Shown one piece after another: positions 26,060-33,602 of a stretch of 64,000 nt of DNA. This DNA comes from Verrucolacustris sp044348085 (lineage in GTDB: Bacteria; Verrucomicrobiota; Verrucomicrobiia; Methylacidiphilales; Verrucolacustridaceae), in contig JBIKTM010000006.1 in assembly GCA_044348085.1 (NCBI GenBank), forward strand, positions 1 through 64,000, given 5' to 3'. Within the stretch, counting starts at the first letter, position 1. The number at the start of each line of letters is the position of its first letter. The notes below the pieces were generated by a model, which saw nothing but the letters and a program-made list of their open reading frames with translations, had not been told where the DNA came from and searched no databases. The position numbers and the translations under genes are program-made.

Positions 26060-26413
26060 CTATCGTCCGAACCGGCGAGCTTTTTCTTTTCTTCGCGCCT
26101 CCACATGGCGTTTACGATCCACCCTCTTCGTCTTCCGCTTCCGTAGTTCGCTCGACAACTTCTCCTCCGCCTTATCAATCGCCGCATAAAGATCCTCTTC
26201 TCCTGCTTCCGCAAAGATATCAGGTCCTGGCACGGCCAAATGGACTTTCACCCGATACTGCTTTTTCGGCGGGGCACTGTGATCATGCCAAAGCACCACG
26301 TGCGCACCGATGATCCGTGCCTCGAAATGATCTAAGTGAGAAAGTTTGTTCTGCACATACATGTCGATCCCATCCGTCAAAGGAAGATGACGAGGCGTAA
26401 TATGAATATTCAT
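26060..26413 (-). CDS. hpf: Ribosome hibernation promoting factor (HPF/RaiA family)
   Basis: The 117-aa protein MNIHITPRHLPLTDG... has the S30AE fold: DGIDMYVQNKLSHLDHF, a central VVLWHDHSAPPKKQYRVKVHL strand pair, and DLYAAIDKAEEKLSSELRKRK, ending in a very basic tail. It binds the 30S A/P sites and inactivates or dimerises ribosomes in stationary phase. It is the short form, without the long-HPF C-terminal domain. The frame is open upstream to 26518, but the family begins at the ATG at 26413. It is divergent from ispF. Confidence 0.9.
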   Translation of the reverse strand: MNIHITPRHLPLTDGIDMYVQNKLSHLDHFEARIIGAHVVLWHDHSAPPKKQYRVKVHLAVPGPDIFAEAGEEDLYAAIDKAEEKLSSELRKRKTKRVDRKRHVEARRKEKARRFGR

Positions 26414-26516
26414 AGAAATACTATATTCCTCTTTTCTTCCCGTGTCGATGACAGCCCTTGCGAAGAACTTAGTAAAAACCGTTGGCTCAAACCCGTTCCC
26501 AAGACATTCTCCAATC

Positions 26517-26996
26517 ATGTTGCGCGTTGGCTTTGGTTATGATGTTCATCCCCTTGTCCCAGGACGACCCCTCGTCCTTGGTGGCGTGACCATTCCCTAC
26601 GAACGGGGACTCGAAGGCCACTCCGATGCCGATGTCCTTCTTCATGCTCTCACAGATGCGGTTCTCGGAGCACTCGGTGCGGGCGATATCGGAGCCCACT
26701 TTCCGAATACCGATCCAAAATGGAAGAATGTCGCCAGTACTCTCTTCCTTGCAGAATCCGCACGCCTCGCGAAAGAAAAAAAAGCTACCATCCTGAATGT
26801 CGACGCCACTCTTCTGGCCGAAGCACCCAAGCTTCTCCCCCACTTCCCCGCCATGTGCAAAAAGATTGCCGCTGCCCTCGGCCTGCCCGTTGACCGAGTC
26901 AACATGAAGGCCACGACGAACGAAAAACTCGGTTTCATCGGTCGAGGTGATGGTATCGCCGCTCTTGCCGTAGCCGCCCTCGACATCCCCGAATGA
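26517..26996 (+). CDS. ispF: 2-C-methyl-D-erythritol 2,4-cyclodiphosphate synthase
   Basis: IspF catalyses the cyclisation step of the MEP isoprenoid pathway. The 159-aa protein carries the metal ligands in GYDVHPL (Asp and His, about 7-13) and HSDADVLLHA (about 41-50). DIGAHFPNTDPKWK and the C-terminal KATTNEKLGFIGRGDGIAA are typical. The ATG at 26517 gives normal length; an upstream ATG at 26442 would add a non-conserved lead. Its stop overlaps tmk by 4 nt. It indicates that isoprenoids, hence squalene, come from the MEP route here. Confidence 0.95.
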   Translation: MLRVGFGYDVHPLVPGRPLVLGGVTIPYERGLEGHSDADVLLHALTDAVLGALGAGDIGAHFPNTDPKWKNVASTLFLAESARLAKEKKATILNVDATLLAEAPKLLPHFPAMCKKIAAALGLPVDRVNMKATTNEKLGFIGRGDGIAALAVAALDIPE

Positions 26997-27646
26997 CCTC
27001 CCCAGGTCGCTTTCTTACTTTTGAAGGGTGCGAAGGTTGCGGCAAAAGCACTCAAATCACATCCACCCTAGCTTGGCTTCGCTCCTCCAACCTCACCGTT
27101 CACGAGGTCCGTGAACCCGGCGGCACCCCAGTCGGGGAAGTCATTCGTCACCTCTTAAAACACGATCCTGTGGGCCAATCCATGACTGCCCAGACGGAAC
27201 TCTTACTCTTTGCCGCGAGCCGAGCCGAACTCGTGCGCCAAACCATCCTTCCTGCCCTGACCCGAGGCGAATGGATCATTGCTGACCGTTTTCACGACTC
27301 CACCACCGTTTTCCAAGGCAATGCCCGTGGCCTCCCCATGGATGAAGTAAATTTCATCAACCGCTTTGCGATCGCCCATCGAGAACCCGATCTCACTTTG
27401 ATTCTCGACCTTGATCCGGCCGAGGCAAGGAGCAGGGCTCTCCGACGCCCCCGCCCCATAGGACAAAAAGATCGACTCGAAGATCTCGACCTCGATTTTT
27501 ATCAGAAGGTTGCACAAGGATATCGCGACCTAGCCCTTCGGGAGCCCAAACGAGTCAAACTCATTGATGCATCCGGCACTCGAGAACAGACCTTTGCCAT
27601 GATTCAAAAGGAACTCCGCCATGCCTTTCCCACCCTCCCGCGTTGA
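26993..27646 (+). CDS. tmk: Thymidylate kinase
   Basis: Tmk phosphorylates dTMP to dTDP. The 217-aa protein has the P-loop EGCEGCGKST (about 9-18), the substrate motif EPGGTPVGE, the DRFHDSTTVFQ segment (about 99-109) and a lid region RPRPIGQKDRLE. The extra cysteines in the P-loop (usually EGxDGAGKST) are unusual but keep GKST. It overlaps ispF by 4 nt and holB by 26 nt, so the three form an operon. tmk-holB adjacency is common. Confidence 0.95.
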   Translation: MTSPGRFLTFEGCEGCGKSTQITSTLAWLRSSNLTVHEVREPGGTPVGEVIRHLLKHDPVGQSMTAQTELLLFAASRAELVRQTILPALTRGEWIIADRFHDSTTVFQGNARGLPMDEVNFINRFAIAHREPDLTLILDLDPAEARSRALRRPRPIGQKDRLEDLDLDFYQKVAQGYRDLALREPKRVKLIDASGTREQTFAMIQKELRHAFPTLPR

Positions 27647-28481
27647 AGAGCTGTTTCAACTCGCCGCAAAAGAGGGCCGCCTCGCTCATGCACATCTACT
27701 AACCGGGGCACCTCCTGCCGAACTGGAGTCTTTAGCCAGAGGCTTAGCCGCCAACCTTCTCGACGCAGAACTGGAGGGCCATCCCGACTTTTTTATCCTT
27801 CGCCCAGAATCAAAATCGCGACGCGTCTCGATCGCTCAAGTCCGCCAACTTGAACACTCTCTCTCCCGTCGCCCGCATCGTGCCCCCATCAAAGTTGCCC
27901 TCATTCTTGAGGCAGAAAGAATGTGTCTTCCTCCCGCAGAGGCAGCGAACGCCTTCCTCAAAACTTTGGAGGAACCCCCTGACCACTCTCTCCTTATCCT
28001 TACCTCCGACCGCCCCGAACAGCTTCTTCCCACCGTTCGCTCGCGTTGCCTTACCTTCCCAATCCTACCCAATCAAAACCCCAGCCCGATCGAGGGAATT
28101 GAGGAACTTACCCTCCAGTGGGCTAAATCCAATGAACCCAACGCCCTATCGGCCTATCGCCGCGCCACTCTTCTCCAAACCTTTCTACTCTCCACTCGTG
28201 ATCGATTGGCTGCACAAAGTGACGAGAGCGAAGATGAATCAGGCGAAGAGAATGAATCGGCCCAATCCGCCAACTTGGCAGGGCAACTGGTTCGCGTTCG
28301 CGAGGATATTATAACCCACCTGATCCGGTCCGCCTGGGCTCGCTCCGAATCCACCCTCCGCCCAGAAATCGTCCGGGAAGTGGATGCTCTGGAAAAACTC
28401 CGCTTTGCCCTGGCACGCAATATCGACCAAACCCTCGCCATCGAAGTCGCCTGCCTCCGCACCGCCGGCCTTACCGCTTAA
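27621..28481 (+). CDS. holB: DNA polymerase III delta' subunit-like
   Basis: The 286-aa protein is an AAA+ clamp-loader subunit. It has HAHLLTGAP near the start (about 22-30), SIAQVRQLEHSLS and IKVALILEAERMCLPPAEAANAFLKTLEEPPDHSLLILTSDRPEQLLPTVRSRC in pieces, which is the classic delta'/gamma sensor region with SRC. The P-loop is degenerate, as expected for delta'. It follows tmk with a 26-nt overlap. A charged insertion (SDESEDESGEENES) sits around residue 198. Confidence 0.88.
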   Translation: MPFPPSRVEELFQLAAKEGRLAHAHLLTGAPPAELESLARGLAANLLDAELEGHPDFFILRPESKSRRVSIAQVRQLEHSLSRRPHRAPIKVALILEAERMCLPPAEAANAFLKTLEEPPDHSLLILTSDRPEQLLPTVRSRCLTFPILPNQNPSPIEGIEELTLQWAKSNEPNALSAYRRATLLQTFLLSTRDRLAAQSDESEDESGEENESAQSANLAGQLVRVREDIITHLIRSAWARSESTLRPEIVREVDALEKLRFALARNIDQTLAIEVACLRTAGLTA

Positions 28482-28595
28482 ACCCCAACACCTACCCCAG
28501 CATGTACTTAGGCAGGACCCTCTGCTGACTATCAGTAAACAAATTAGACAGCAAATTAGGGCCATTTTTAGCTACTTTAATGATATAGTGATTTT

Positions 28596-28616
28596 CTTTT
28601 GATTTTTACTCAAAAG
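28596..28616. promoter_or_regulatory. Palindrome CTTTTGA-N7-TCAAAAG upstream of accB
   Basis: Perfect 7-bp arms around a 7-nt AT-rich spacer end 21 bp before the accB ATG, in the 156-bp gap after holB. The position fits an operator for fatty-acid synthesis control or a leader hairpin. The gap otherwise holds no gene, and no clear promoter hexamers can be assigned. Confidence 0.4.
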
Positions 28617-28637
28617 CTAAGGTAATGTTGACGTTCT

Positions 28638-29108
28638 ATGGATATTAAAGAGATCAAGGCCGTCATCGATCTGATGCGGAAAAATAGTCTGACCGAGTTT
28701 GAGTACGAAAAGGACGGAACCAAAATCCGAATTCAGCGCGGGCCTGACGGTAAACCTCAAGTTTTCTCATCCTCCCCCAACCTCATAGCCACCCCCACCC
28801 TCGTCCCTATCCCCACCGCCCTCCCCTCTGCCCCTCTCGCCCCCACCCCAACCCCACCCGCCGAGTCCCTCCCGACGATCAACTCCCCCATGGTTGGCAC
28901 CTTCTACGGCTCCCCCGCCCCAGACGCCCCCGCTTACATCTCCGTCGGCACCGCTGTCACCCCCGAAAGTGTTGTCTGCATCATCGAGGCCATGAAGGTC
29001 ATGAACGAAATCAAAGCCGAAATGTCAGGCACAATTACCGAAATTCTTGTGGAGAGCGGAAAACCGGTTGAGTTCGGAAAGCCACTCTTCCGTATCCGCC
29101 CTGCCTAA
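28638..29108 (+). CDS. accB: Biotin carboxyl carrier protein of acetyl-CoA carboxylase
   Basis: AccB carries biotin between the carboxylase and carboxyltransferase of acetyl-CoA carboxylase, the first committed step of fatty-acid synthesis. The 156-aa protein begins MDIKEIKAVIDLMRKN, has a Pro/Ala-rich hinge (about 52-78) and ends in a biotinyl domain with the biotin-accepting lysine in EAMKVMNEI (about 119-127). accC follows 41 bp later. The biotin genes bioFAD lie elsewhere in the window. Confidence 0.96.
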   Translation: MDIKEIKAVIDLMRKNSLTEFEYEKDGTKIRIQRGPDGKPQVFSSSPNLIATPTLVPIPTALPSAPLAPTPTPPAESLPTINSPMVGTFYGSPAPDAPAYISVGTAVTPESVVCIIEAMKVMNEIKAEMSGTITEILVESGKPVEFGKPLFRIRPA

Positions 29109-29149
29109 TTTCTTCTGGGAGCCTCTCTCCCAGCCACACCGAAACCACC

Positions 29150-30511
29150 ATGTTTGAAAAAATCCTAATCGCAAATCGCGGCGAAATCGCCCTCCGCGTC
29201 ATCCGCGCCTGCAAAGACATGGGCATTCGCTCCCTCGCCGTCTACTCCGAGGCAGATCACGACTCCCTCCACGTCCAAGCCGCCGATGAAGCGATCTGTA
29301 TCGGACCCGGCCCCAGCGCTCAAAGTTACTTAAAAATAGACAGGATCATCTCCGCCGCCGAGGTCGGGGATGTCGACGCCATCCACCCCGGCTACGGATT
29401 CCTATCCGAAAACGCCCACTTCGCCGAGGTCTGCCAATCCTGCAATATCCGTTTCATCGGTCCCTCTCCCGAATCAATCCGTAGAATGGGAGATAAATCC
29501 TTGGCGCGGGAAAATGCCCGCAAAGCCGGAGTCCCCATTCCCCCAGGAAGCGATGGCCCAGTAACCTCCGAGCAGGAAGCCATCAAAGCCGCTAAAAAGA
29601 TCGGCTATCCCGTAATGATTAAGGCCGTCGCGGGTGGCGGGGGCAAAGGAATGCGACCCGCCCACAACGACGTCAGCCTCGTGAAAGGTTTTCTGGCCGC
29701 ACGGATGGAAGCGGAAAAAGCCTTCGGAAACCCTGATGTCTATCTCGAAAAATATATCGAAGAACCCCATCACATCGAATTCCAGATCCTCGGGGACAAG
29801 CGCGGCAAAATTATTCACGTCGGAGAACGCGACTGCTCCATTCAACGCCGGCACCAAAAACTTCTCGAAGAATCTCCCTCCCCCCTTCTCGATAACGATC
29901 TGCGCAAACGGATGGGGAAAGCCGCCATCAAACTGGCTGAAGCCGTTCAATACGAGAACGCAGGCACGATGGAGTTCCTCGTGGACAATGCAGGCCACTT
30001 CTACTTCCTAGAAATGAACACTCGCATCCAAGTTGAACATCCCGTCACCGAGGAGGTCTACGGAGTCGACCTCGTAAAAGAGCAAATCAAAATCGCCGCA
30101 GGAGAGCGCCTCAGTTCCGACATGGAGAACCTCCGCCCCCTACGCCACGCCATCGAATTCCGAATCAACGCCGAGGATCCCGCCAACGATTTCCGGCCTT
30201 CGCCAGGCACGATCAACCTTTACTACCCCCCGGGCGGCATCGGCATCCGCATGGATTCTCACATCTACGGCGGCTACTCCATCCCGCCGTTCTACGACTC
30301 GATGATCGGAAAACTCATAGCTGTGGGTCCAGACCGTGCCACTGCCGTCGCCCGTATGCAACGCGCCCTCGATGAAACAATCATCCGCGGAGTGAAAACA
30401 ACCATCCCGCTGGGCCAACGCATCGTGCGCGATCAGGATTTCCGCCGCGGAAAATACTCCACCCACTTCTTGGAACGGTTTTTTGAGCGTAAGGTCGAAT
30501 CCTCGGCCTAA
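29150..30511 (+). CDS. accC: Biotin carboxylase subunit of acetyl-CoA carboxylase
   Basis: AccC carboxylates the biotin on AccB using ATP and bicarbonate. The 453-aa ATP-grasp protein shows ILIANRGEIALRVIRAC at the start, HPGYGFLSENA (about 79-89), the glycine loop AGGGGKGM (about 161-168), EKYIEEPHHIEFQI and FLEMNTRIQVEHPVTE (about 286-301). The length is standard. It is followed 3 nt later by thiE, so the acc genes may be transcribed with thiE and the PfkB kinase. Confidence 0.97.
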   Translation: MFEKILIANRGEIALRVIRACKDMGIRSLAVYSEADHDSLHVQAADEAICIGPGPSAQSYLKIDRIISAAEVGDVDAIHPGYGFLSENAHFAEVCQSCNIRFIGPSPESIRRMGDKSLARENARKAGVPIPPGSDGPVTSEQEAIKAAKKIGYPVMIKAVAGGGGKGMRPAHNDVSLVKGFLAARMEAEKAFGNPDVYLEKYIEEPHHIEFQILGDKRGKIIHVGERDCSIQRRHQKLLEESPSPLLDNDLRKRMGKAAIKLAEAVQYENAGTMEFLVDNAGHFYFLEMNTRIQVEHPVTEEVYGVDLVKEQIKIAAGERLSSDMENLRPLRHAIEFRINAEDPANDFRPSPGTINLYYPPGGIGIRMDSHIYGGYSIPPFYDSMIGKLIAVGPDRATAVARMQRALDETIIRGVKTTIPLGQRIVRDQDFRRGKYSTHFLERFFERKVESSA

Positions 30512-30514
30512 CCC

Positions 30515-31201
30515 ATGGCGCCAGCCCTGGATCCCTCCCGCGCACACACTGCTCTCCTTCAAGCTCGCCTTTACGCAATCCTCGACTCCTCCTACGCACC
30601 ACCCTCCTCTTGGCCCTCACTCGTCGGCAAACTTGCAGACGGCGGGGCAGGTATTTTTCAACTCCGCGCCAAGAATCTTCCTAAGGATGAAATTCTCGCC
30701 TCGGCAAAAATTCTCGCGCCACTCCTCGCCCAACGAGGCCTTCCCCTCATTCTCAACGATCATCCCGATCTTGTCGTGCCCTCAGGAGCTGCAGGTTGTC
30801 ACCTCGGCCAGGATGACTTGGGCATTCCAGAGGCACGAAAACAGCTCGGCTCCTCAACGATTCTCGGACTCTCGACCCACTCCCCCTGCCAAGCAACCGC
30901 CGGTCAGGCGCTCGGCGCCGACTATCTCGGCTTTGGTCCTCTCTACGCCACGGGGACCAAACCCGACTACAAACCCATCGGTCCCGCCAAAATCCGGGAA
31001 ATCTGCGGCCAAATCACCGTGCCCTTTTTCTGCATCGGTGGCCTCAATCCCGATCGAGTCACCGAAGCTGCCTCGTTTGGGGCGACCCGTGTCTGCGTCG
31101 TCAGTCATCTCCTTCTTGCTCCGGACCCGACAAAAGCCGCTCGCGAAATCCTTTCTCGGCTTGGCAGTTCATCCCATATGAAGGATGCTATTGAGTCATG
31201 A
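30515..31201 (+). CDS. thiE: Thiamine-phosphate synthase
   Basis: ThiE joins the pyrimidine and thiazole phosphates of thiamine in a TIM barrel. The 228-aa protein has FQLRAKNLP, LILNDHPDLVV, GCHLGQDDLG, LGLSTHSPCQA, YLGFGPLYATGTKPDYKPIG and FFCIGGLNPD, all in the family order. It is separated from accC by 3 nt and overlaps the kinase downstream by 4 nt (ATGA). No other thiamine genes are in the window. Thiamine diphosphate is the cofactor of the E1 enzyme encoded upstream. Confidence 0.92.
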   Translation: MAPALDPSRAHTALLQARLYAILDSSYAPPSSWPSLVGKLADGGAGIFQLRAKNLPKDEILASAKILAPLLAQRGLPLILNDHPDLVVPSGAAGCHLGQDDLGIPEARKQLGSSTILGLSTHSPCQATAGQALGADYLGFGPLYATGTKPDYKPIGPAKIREICGQITVPFFCIGGLNPDRVTEAASFGATRVCVVSHLLLAPDPTKAAREILSRLGSSSHMKDAIES

Positions 31202-32103
31202 GCGTTCTTGTCGTCGGCTCGGTCGGCATCGACCGAATTCAAACACCCCAAGAAGATCGTTTGGATCTTCTGGGTGGATCGGCCTCGTACGCAGGCCTCG
31301 CGGCCAGCTTTCACGCCCCCACAAGCCTGATCGGGATTGTCGGTGATGATTTCCCCGCCCACCACAGGGCTGTCTGGGAAAAACGCAAAATCGATCTTTC
31401 GGGCCTTCAGATCGCCAAGGGGAAAACCTTTCGCTGGCACGGTCGCTACGAAGAGAACATGAACAATCGGCACACGATCTCGACTGATCTCAACGTCTTT
31501 GCCGATTTCAAACCCCAACTCCCCGCCGCACATAAAAACCTGCCCTTCGTTCTTCTGGGGAATATCGCTCCCGATCTTCAACATCTTGTCCTCGATCAGA
31601 TGGCAAAGCCGAAATTCACGATCGCGGATACCATGAACCTCTGGATCGATATTGCTCGCCCTCGACTTCTCGAACTTCTCCCCCGGATCGACATGCTTAT
31701 TTTAAACGACTCGGAGGCCACCCTTCTCTCAGGCGAATCCAATCTTCTTCGCGCCTCTCGCTGGCTTCGGGAACGCGGCCCCCGCTACGTCGCCATCAAA
31801 AAGGGGGAGCACGGCTGTTTTCTATCCGGAAAAGAGGGAGCCTTTGCCGCCCCAGCCATCCCGCTGGACAAAGTTCTCGATCCCACGGGCGCTGGAGACA
31901 CTTTCGCAGGTGGCCTTGCGGGCTACCTCGCCGGCCAGAAAGAGATCACCCTCTCCACCCTGGCGCACGGAGTGCTCGAGGGCACGATCCTTGCCTCCTT
32001 TACTGTCCAAGATTTCAGCTTGAACCGCCTCGCCGCACTCTCCGATCAAGATCTCCAGACGCGCCGAAAAGAACTTTCTCGCTTGATCAATCCTCACCCC
32101 TGA
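31198..32103 (+). CDS. PfkB-family carbohydrate kinase
   Basis: This 301-aa ribokinase-like kinase has the N-terminal LLGGSASYAGLAASFH motif and the C-terminal ATP/anion-hole signature DPTGAGDTFAGGLAGYLAG (about 224-242), with the catalytic Asp in GAGD. IADTMNLWIDIARP and MLILNDSEATLLSG are also family-typical. Substrate (sugar or nucleoside) cannot be read from the sequence. It is translationally coupled to thiE, but a thiamine-specific role is not supported. Confidence 0.88.
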   Translation: MSVLVVGSVGIDRIQTPQEDRLDLLGGSASYAGLAASFHAPTSLIGIVGDDFPAHHRAVWEKRKIDLSGLQIAKGKTFRWHGRYEENMNNRHTISTDLNVFADFKPQLPAAHKNLPFVLLGNIAPDLQHLVLDQMAKPKFTIADTMNLWIDIARPRLLELLPRIDMLILNDSEATLLSGESNLLRASRWLRERGPRYVAIKKGEHGCFLSGKEGAFAAPAIPLDKVLDPTGAGDTFAGGLAGYLAGQKEITLSTLAHGVLEGTILASFTVQDFSLNRLAALSDQDLQTRRKELSRLINPHP

Positions 32104-32124
32104 TTTCGTGCTACCCTGTGAGGT

Positions 32125-32427
32125 ATGGATTCGAATGAGGAAATCGCCCTAGTTCTCCTGCTCCTTGTCTCGATCGGCTCTGTTGCCATCACCCTCGCTC
32201 TTTCCGTTCTGCATCCTCGCTATCGACTCCTAGGTCCTCGCCTGGCCCTATCGGGAAAAATGCTGTGCATCCCGCTTACGACCTACGGACTCCTTCGGTG
32301 GTTGACCTCCCTGCCGATGGCCCGGTTTGAGGTTTTTCTCCTCATCCTCCTTTTAGTCTACGCCGTTGAGTTTCTCTTCTTCTTCCTTGTGATGCGTCAC
32401 CCTCCTCGTCGGCCGACCTCTGGTTAG
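32125..32427 (+). CDS. Small membrane protein of unknown function
   Basis: The 100-aa protein is mostly hydrophobic, with three likely membrane helices (about 8-28, 44-58 and 68-91) and a short basic, proline-rich end. No family is recognised. It begins 22 nt after the PfkB kinase stop on the same strand. The desaturase starts 121 bp further on. Confidence 0.6.
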   Translation: MDSNEEIALVLLLLVSIGSVAITLALSVLHPRYRLLGPRLALSGKMLCIPLTTYGLLRWLTSLPMARFEVFLLILLLVYAVEFLFFFLVMRHPPRRPTSG

Positions 32428-32548
32428 CCACAGAGGATCGATCTTTAAACCCTTGTTGGTCAGAATTTTGAAGAAACTCAATTATCACGCATTGAAGCAA
32501 CTCTTTTGTTGAACTTGCCCTAGGCCAAATATCGAGCAGTCTCTACGG

Positions 32549-33499
32549 ATGTCTTCATCTATATCACACGCTCACGCAACGACACCCCTGACGAAAGTCA
32601 TCCTTCTGGCCCTAGTCTGGCTTCCTATTTTTGGGTTAATTTCCGCAATCGTCCTACTCTGGAACCACTACGTCACTTGGGTGGATGTTGCCCTGCTTCT
32701 GACCTTCTTCACCCTTTGCGGATTCGGCATCACGCTGGGTTACCATCGGATGCTTACTCATAAAAGTTTTCAAGCCCATCCTTGGCTAAAAACCTTCCTT
32801 CTTATCTGTGGTTCAATGGCCATGCAGGGACCTGCACTCCACTGGGCAGCCACTCATATCCAACATCACGCCAATTCGGACGAAGAGGAAGATCCCCATA
32901 GCCCCCTCAAAAGCCTATGGCACGCGCACGCGGGATGGATCCTCGACAATTTCAAGCCCGACATTCAACGCTACGCTCCCGCCCTTTTGAAAGACCCCAT
33001 CATTGTTGCCATTAACAACACATGGTGGCTCTGGGTCTTCACAGGTCTTCTCATTCCCACAGCCATCGGTGCCATCGCCGCGGTATTTTTCGGCAAATCA
33101 ATTCTTCTGGGTGCCTTCGGGGGCCTCGTCTGGGGTGGTTTCGTCCGCCTTTTCGTGAACCAGCACATCACCTGGTCGGTTAATTCGATCTGCCACACCT
33201 TTGGAAAGCGTTCCTTTGAAACCACCGATGCCAGCCGAAACAATTGGCTGTTCGGTCTACTTGCCATGGGCGAGGGCTGGCACAATAACCACCACGCCTT
33301 CCCCCGTTCCGCCCGTCACGGTATGCACTGGACGCAGCCGGACTCCTCGGCTTGGTTGATCTGGATTTTTGAAAAATTGGGCCTCGTGAAGGATGTCGTC
33401 CTGATCTCCCCCAATCGGATCCAAGCCCGCATGGCCTCCCAGCCCGATCCCGAGCCTGAGTCGATTATTCTCCCCGTTCCCGCCGAACAGAGGGATTAG
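32549..33499 (+). CDS. Membrane fatty-acid (acyl-CoA type) desaturase
   Basis: This 316-aa integral membrane di-iron enzyme introduces a double bond into acyl chains, probably delta-9. The three histidine boxes are HRMLTH (about 66-71), HIQHH (about 103-107) and HNNHH (about 243-247, in GEGWHNNHHAFP). Four hydrophobic helices surround them. This pattern matches the stearoyl-CoA desaturase class. Such enzymes need a redox partner, and none is adjacent. It could tune membrane fluidity alongside any sterol-like lipids made by the cyclase pathway (inference). Confidence 0.92.
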   Translation: MSSSISHAHATTPLTKVILLALVWLPIFGLISAIVLLWNHYVTWVDVALLLTFFTLCGFGITLGYHRMLTHKSFQAHPWLKTFLLICGSMAMQGPALHWAATHIQHHANSDEEEDPHSPLKSLWHAHAGWILDNFKPDIQRYAPALLKDPIIVAINNTWWLWVFTGLLIPTAIGAIAAVFFGKSILLGAFGGLVWGGFVRLFVNQHITWSVNSICHTFGKRSFETTDASRNNWLFGLLAMGEGWHNNHHAFPRSARHGMHWTQPDSSAWLIWIFEKLGLVKDVVLISPNRIQARMASQPDPEPESIILPVPAEQRD

Positions 33500-33509
33500 T
33501 TCGATTTAC

Positions 33510-33571
33510 ACCCCTCACGAGGGGTAGCCATTCTCTTAAAATATCCCTTCCAAAGGGACGATACTTCGTCC
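33510..33571. terminator. Cluster of overlapping hairpins between convergent genes
   Basis: Three perfect 6-bp hairpins lie here: ACCCCT-CACG-AGGGGT (33510-33525), TCCCTT-CCA-AAGGGA (33544-33558) and GGACGA-TACT-TCGTCC (33556-33571). The last two share bases and cannot form together. The region lies between the ends of the convergent desaturase and protease genes, so a bidirectional terminator is likely. A run of eight or more T follows at about 33595. Confidence 0.5.
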
Positions 33572-33602
33572 GACCTGGCGATATAATATAGAGGTTTTTT
33601 TC

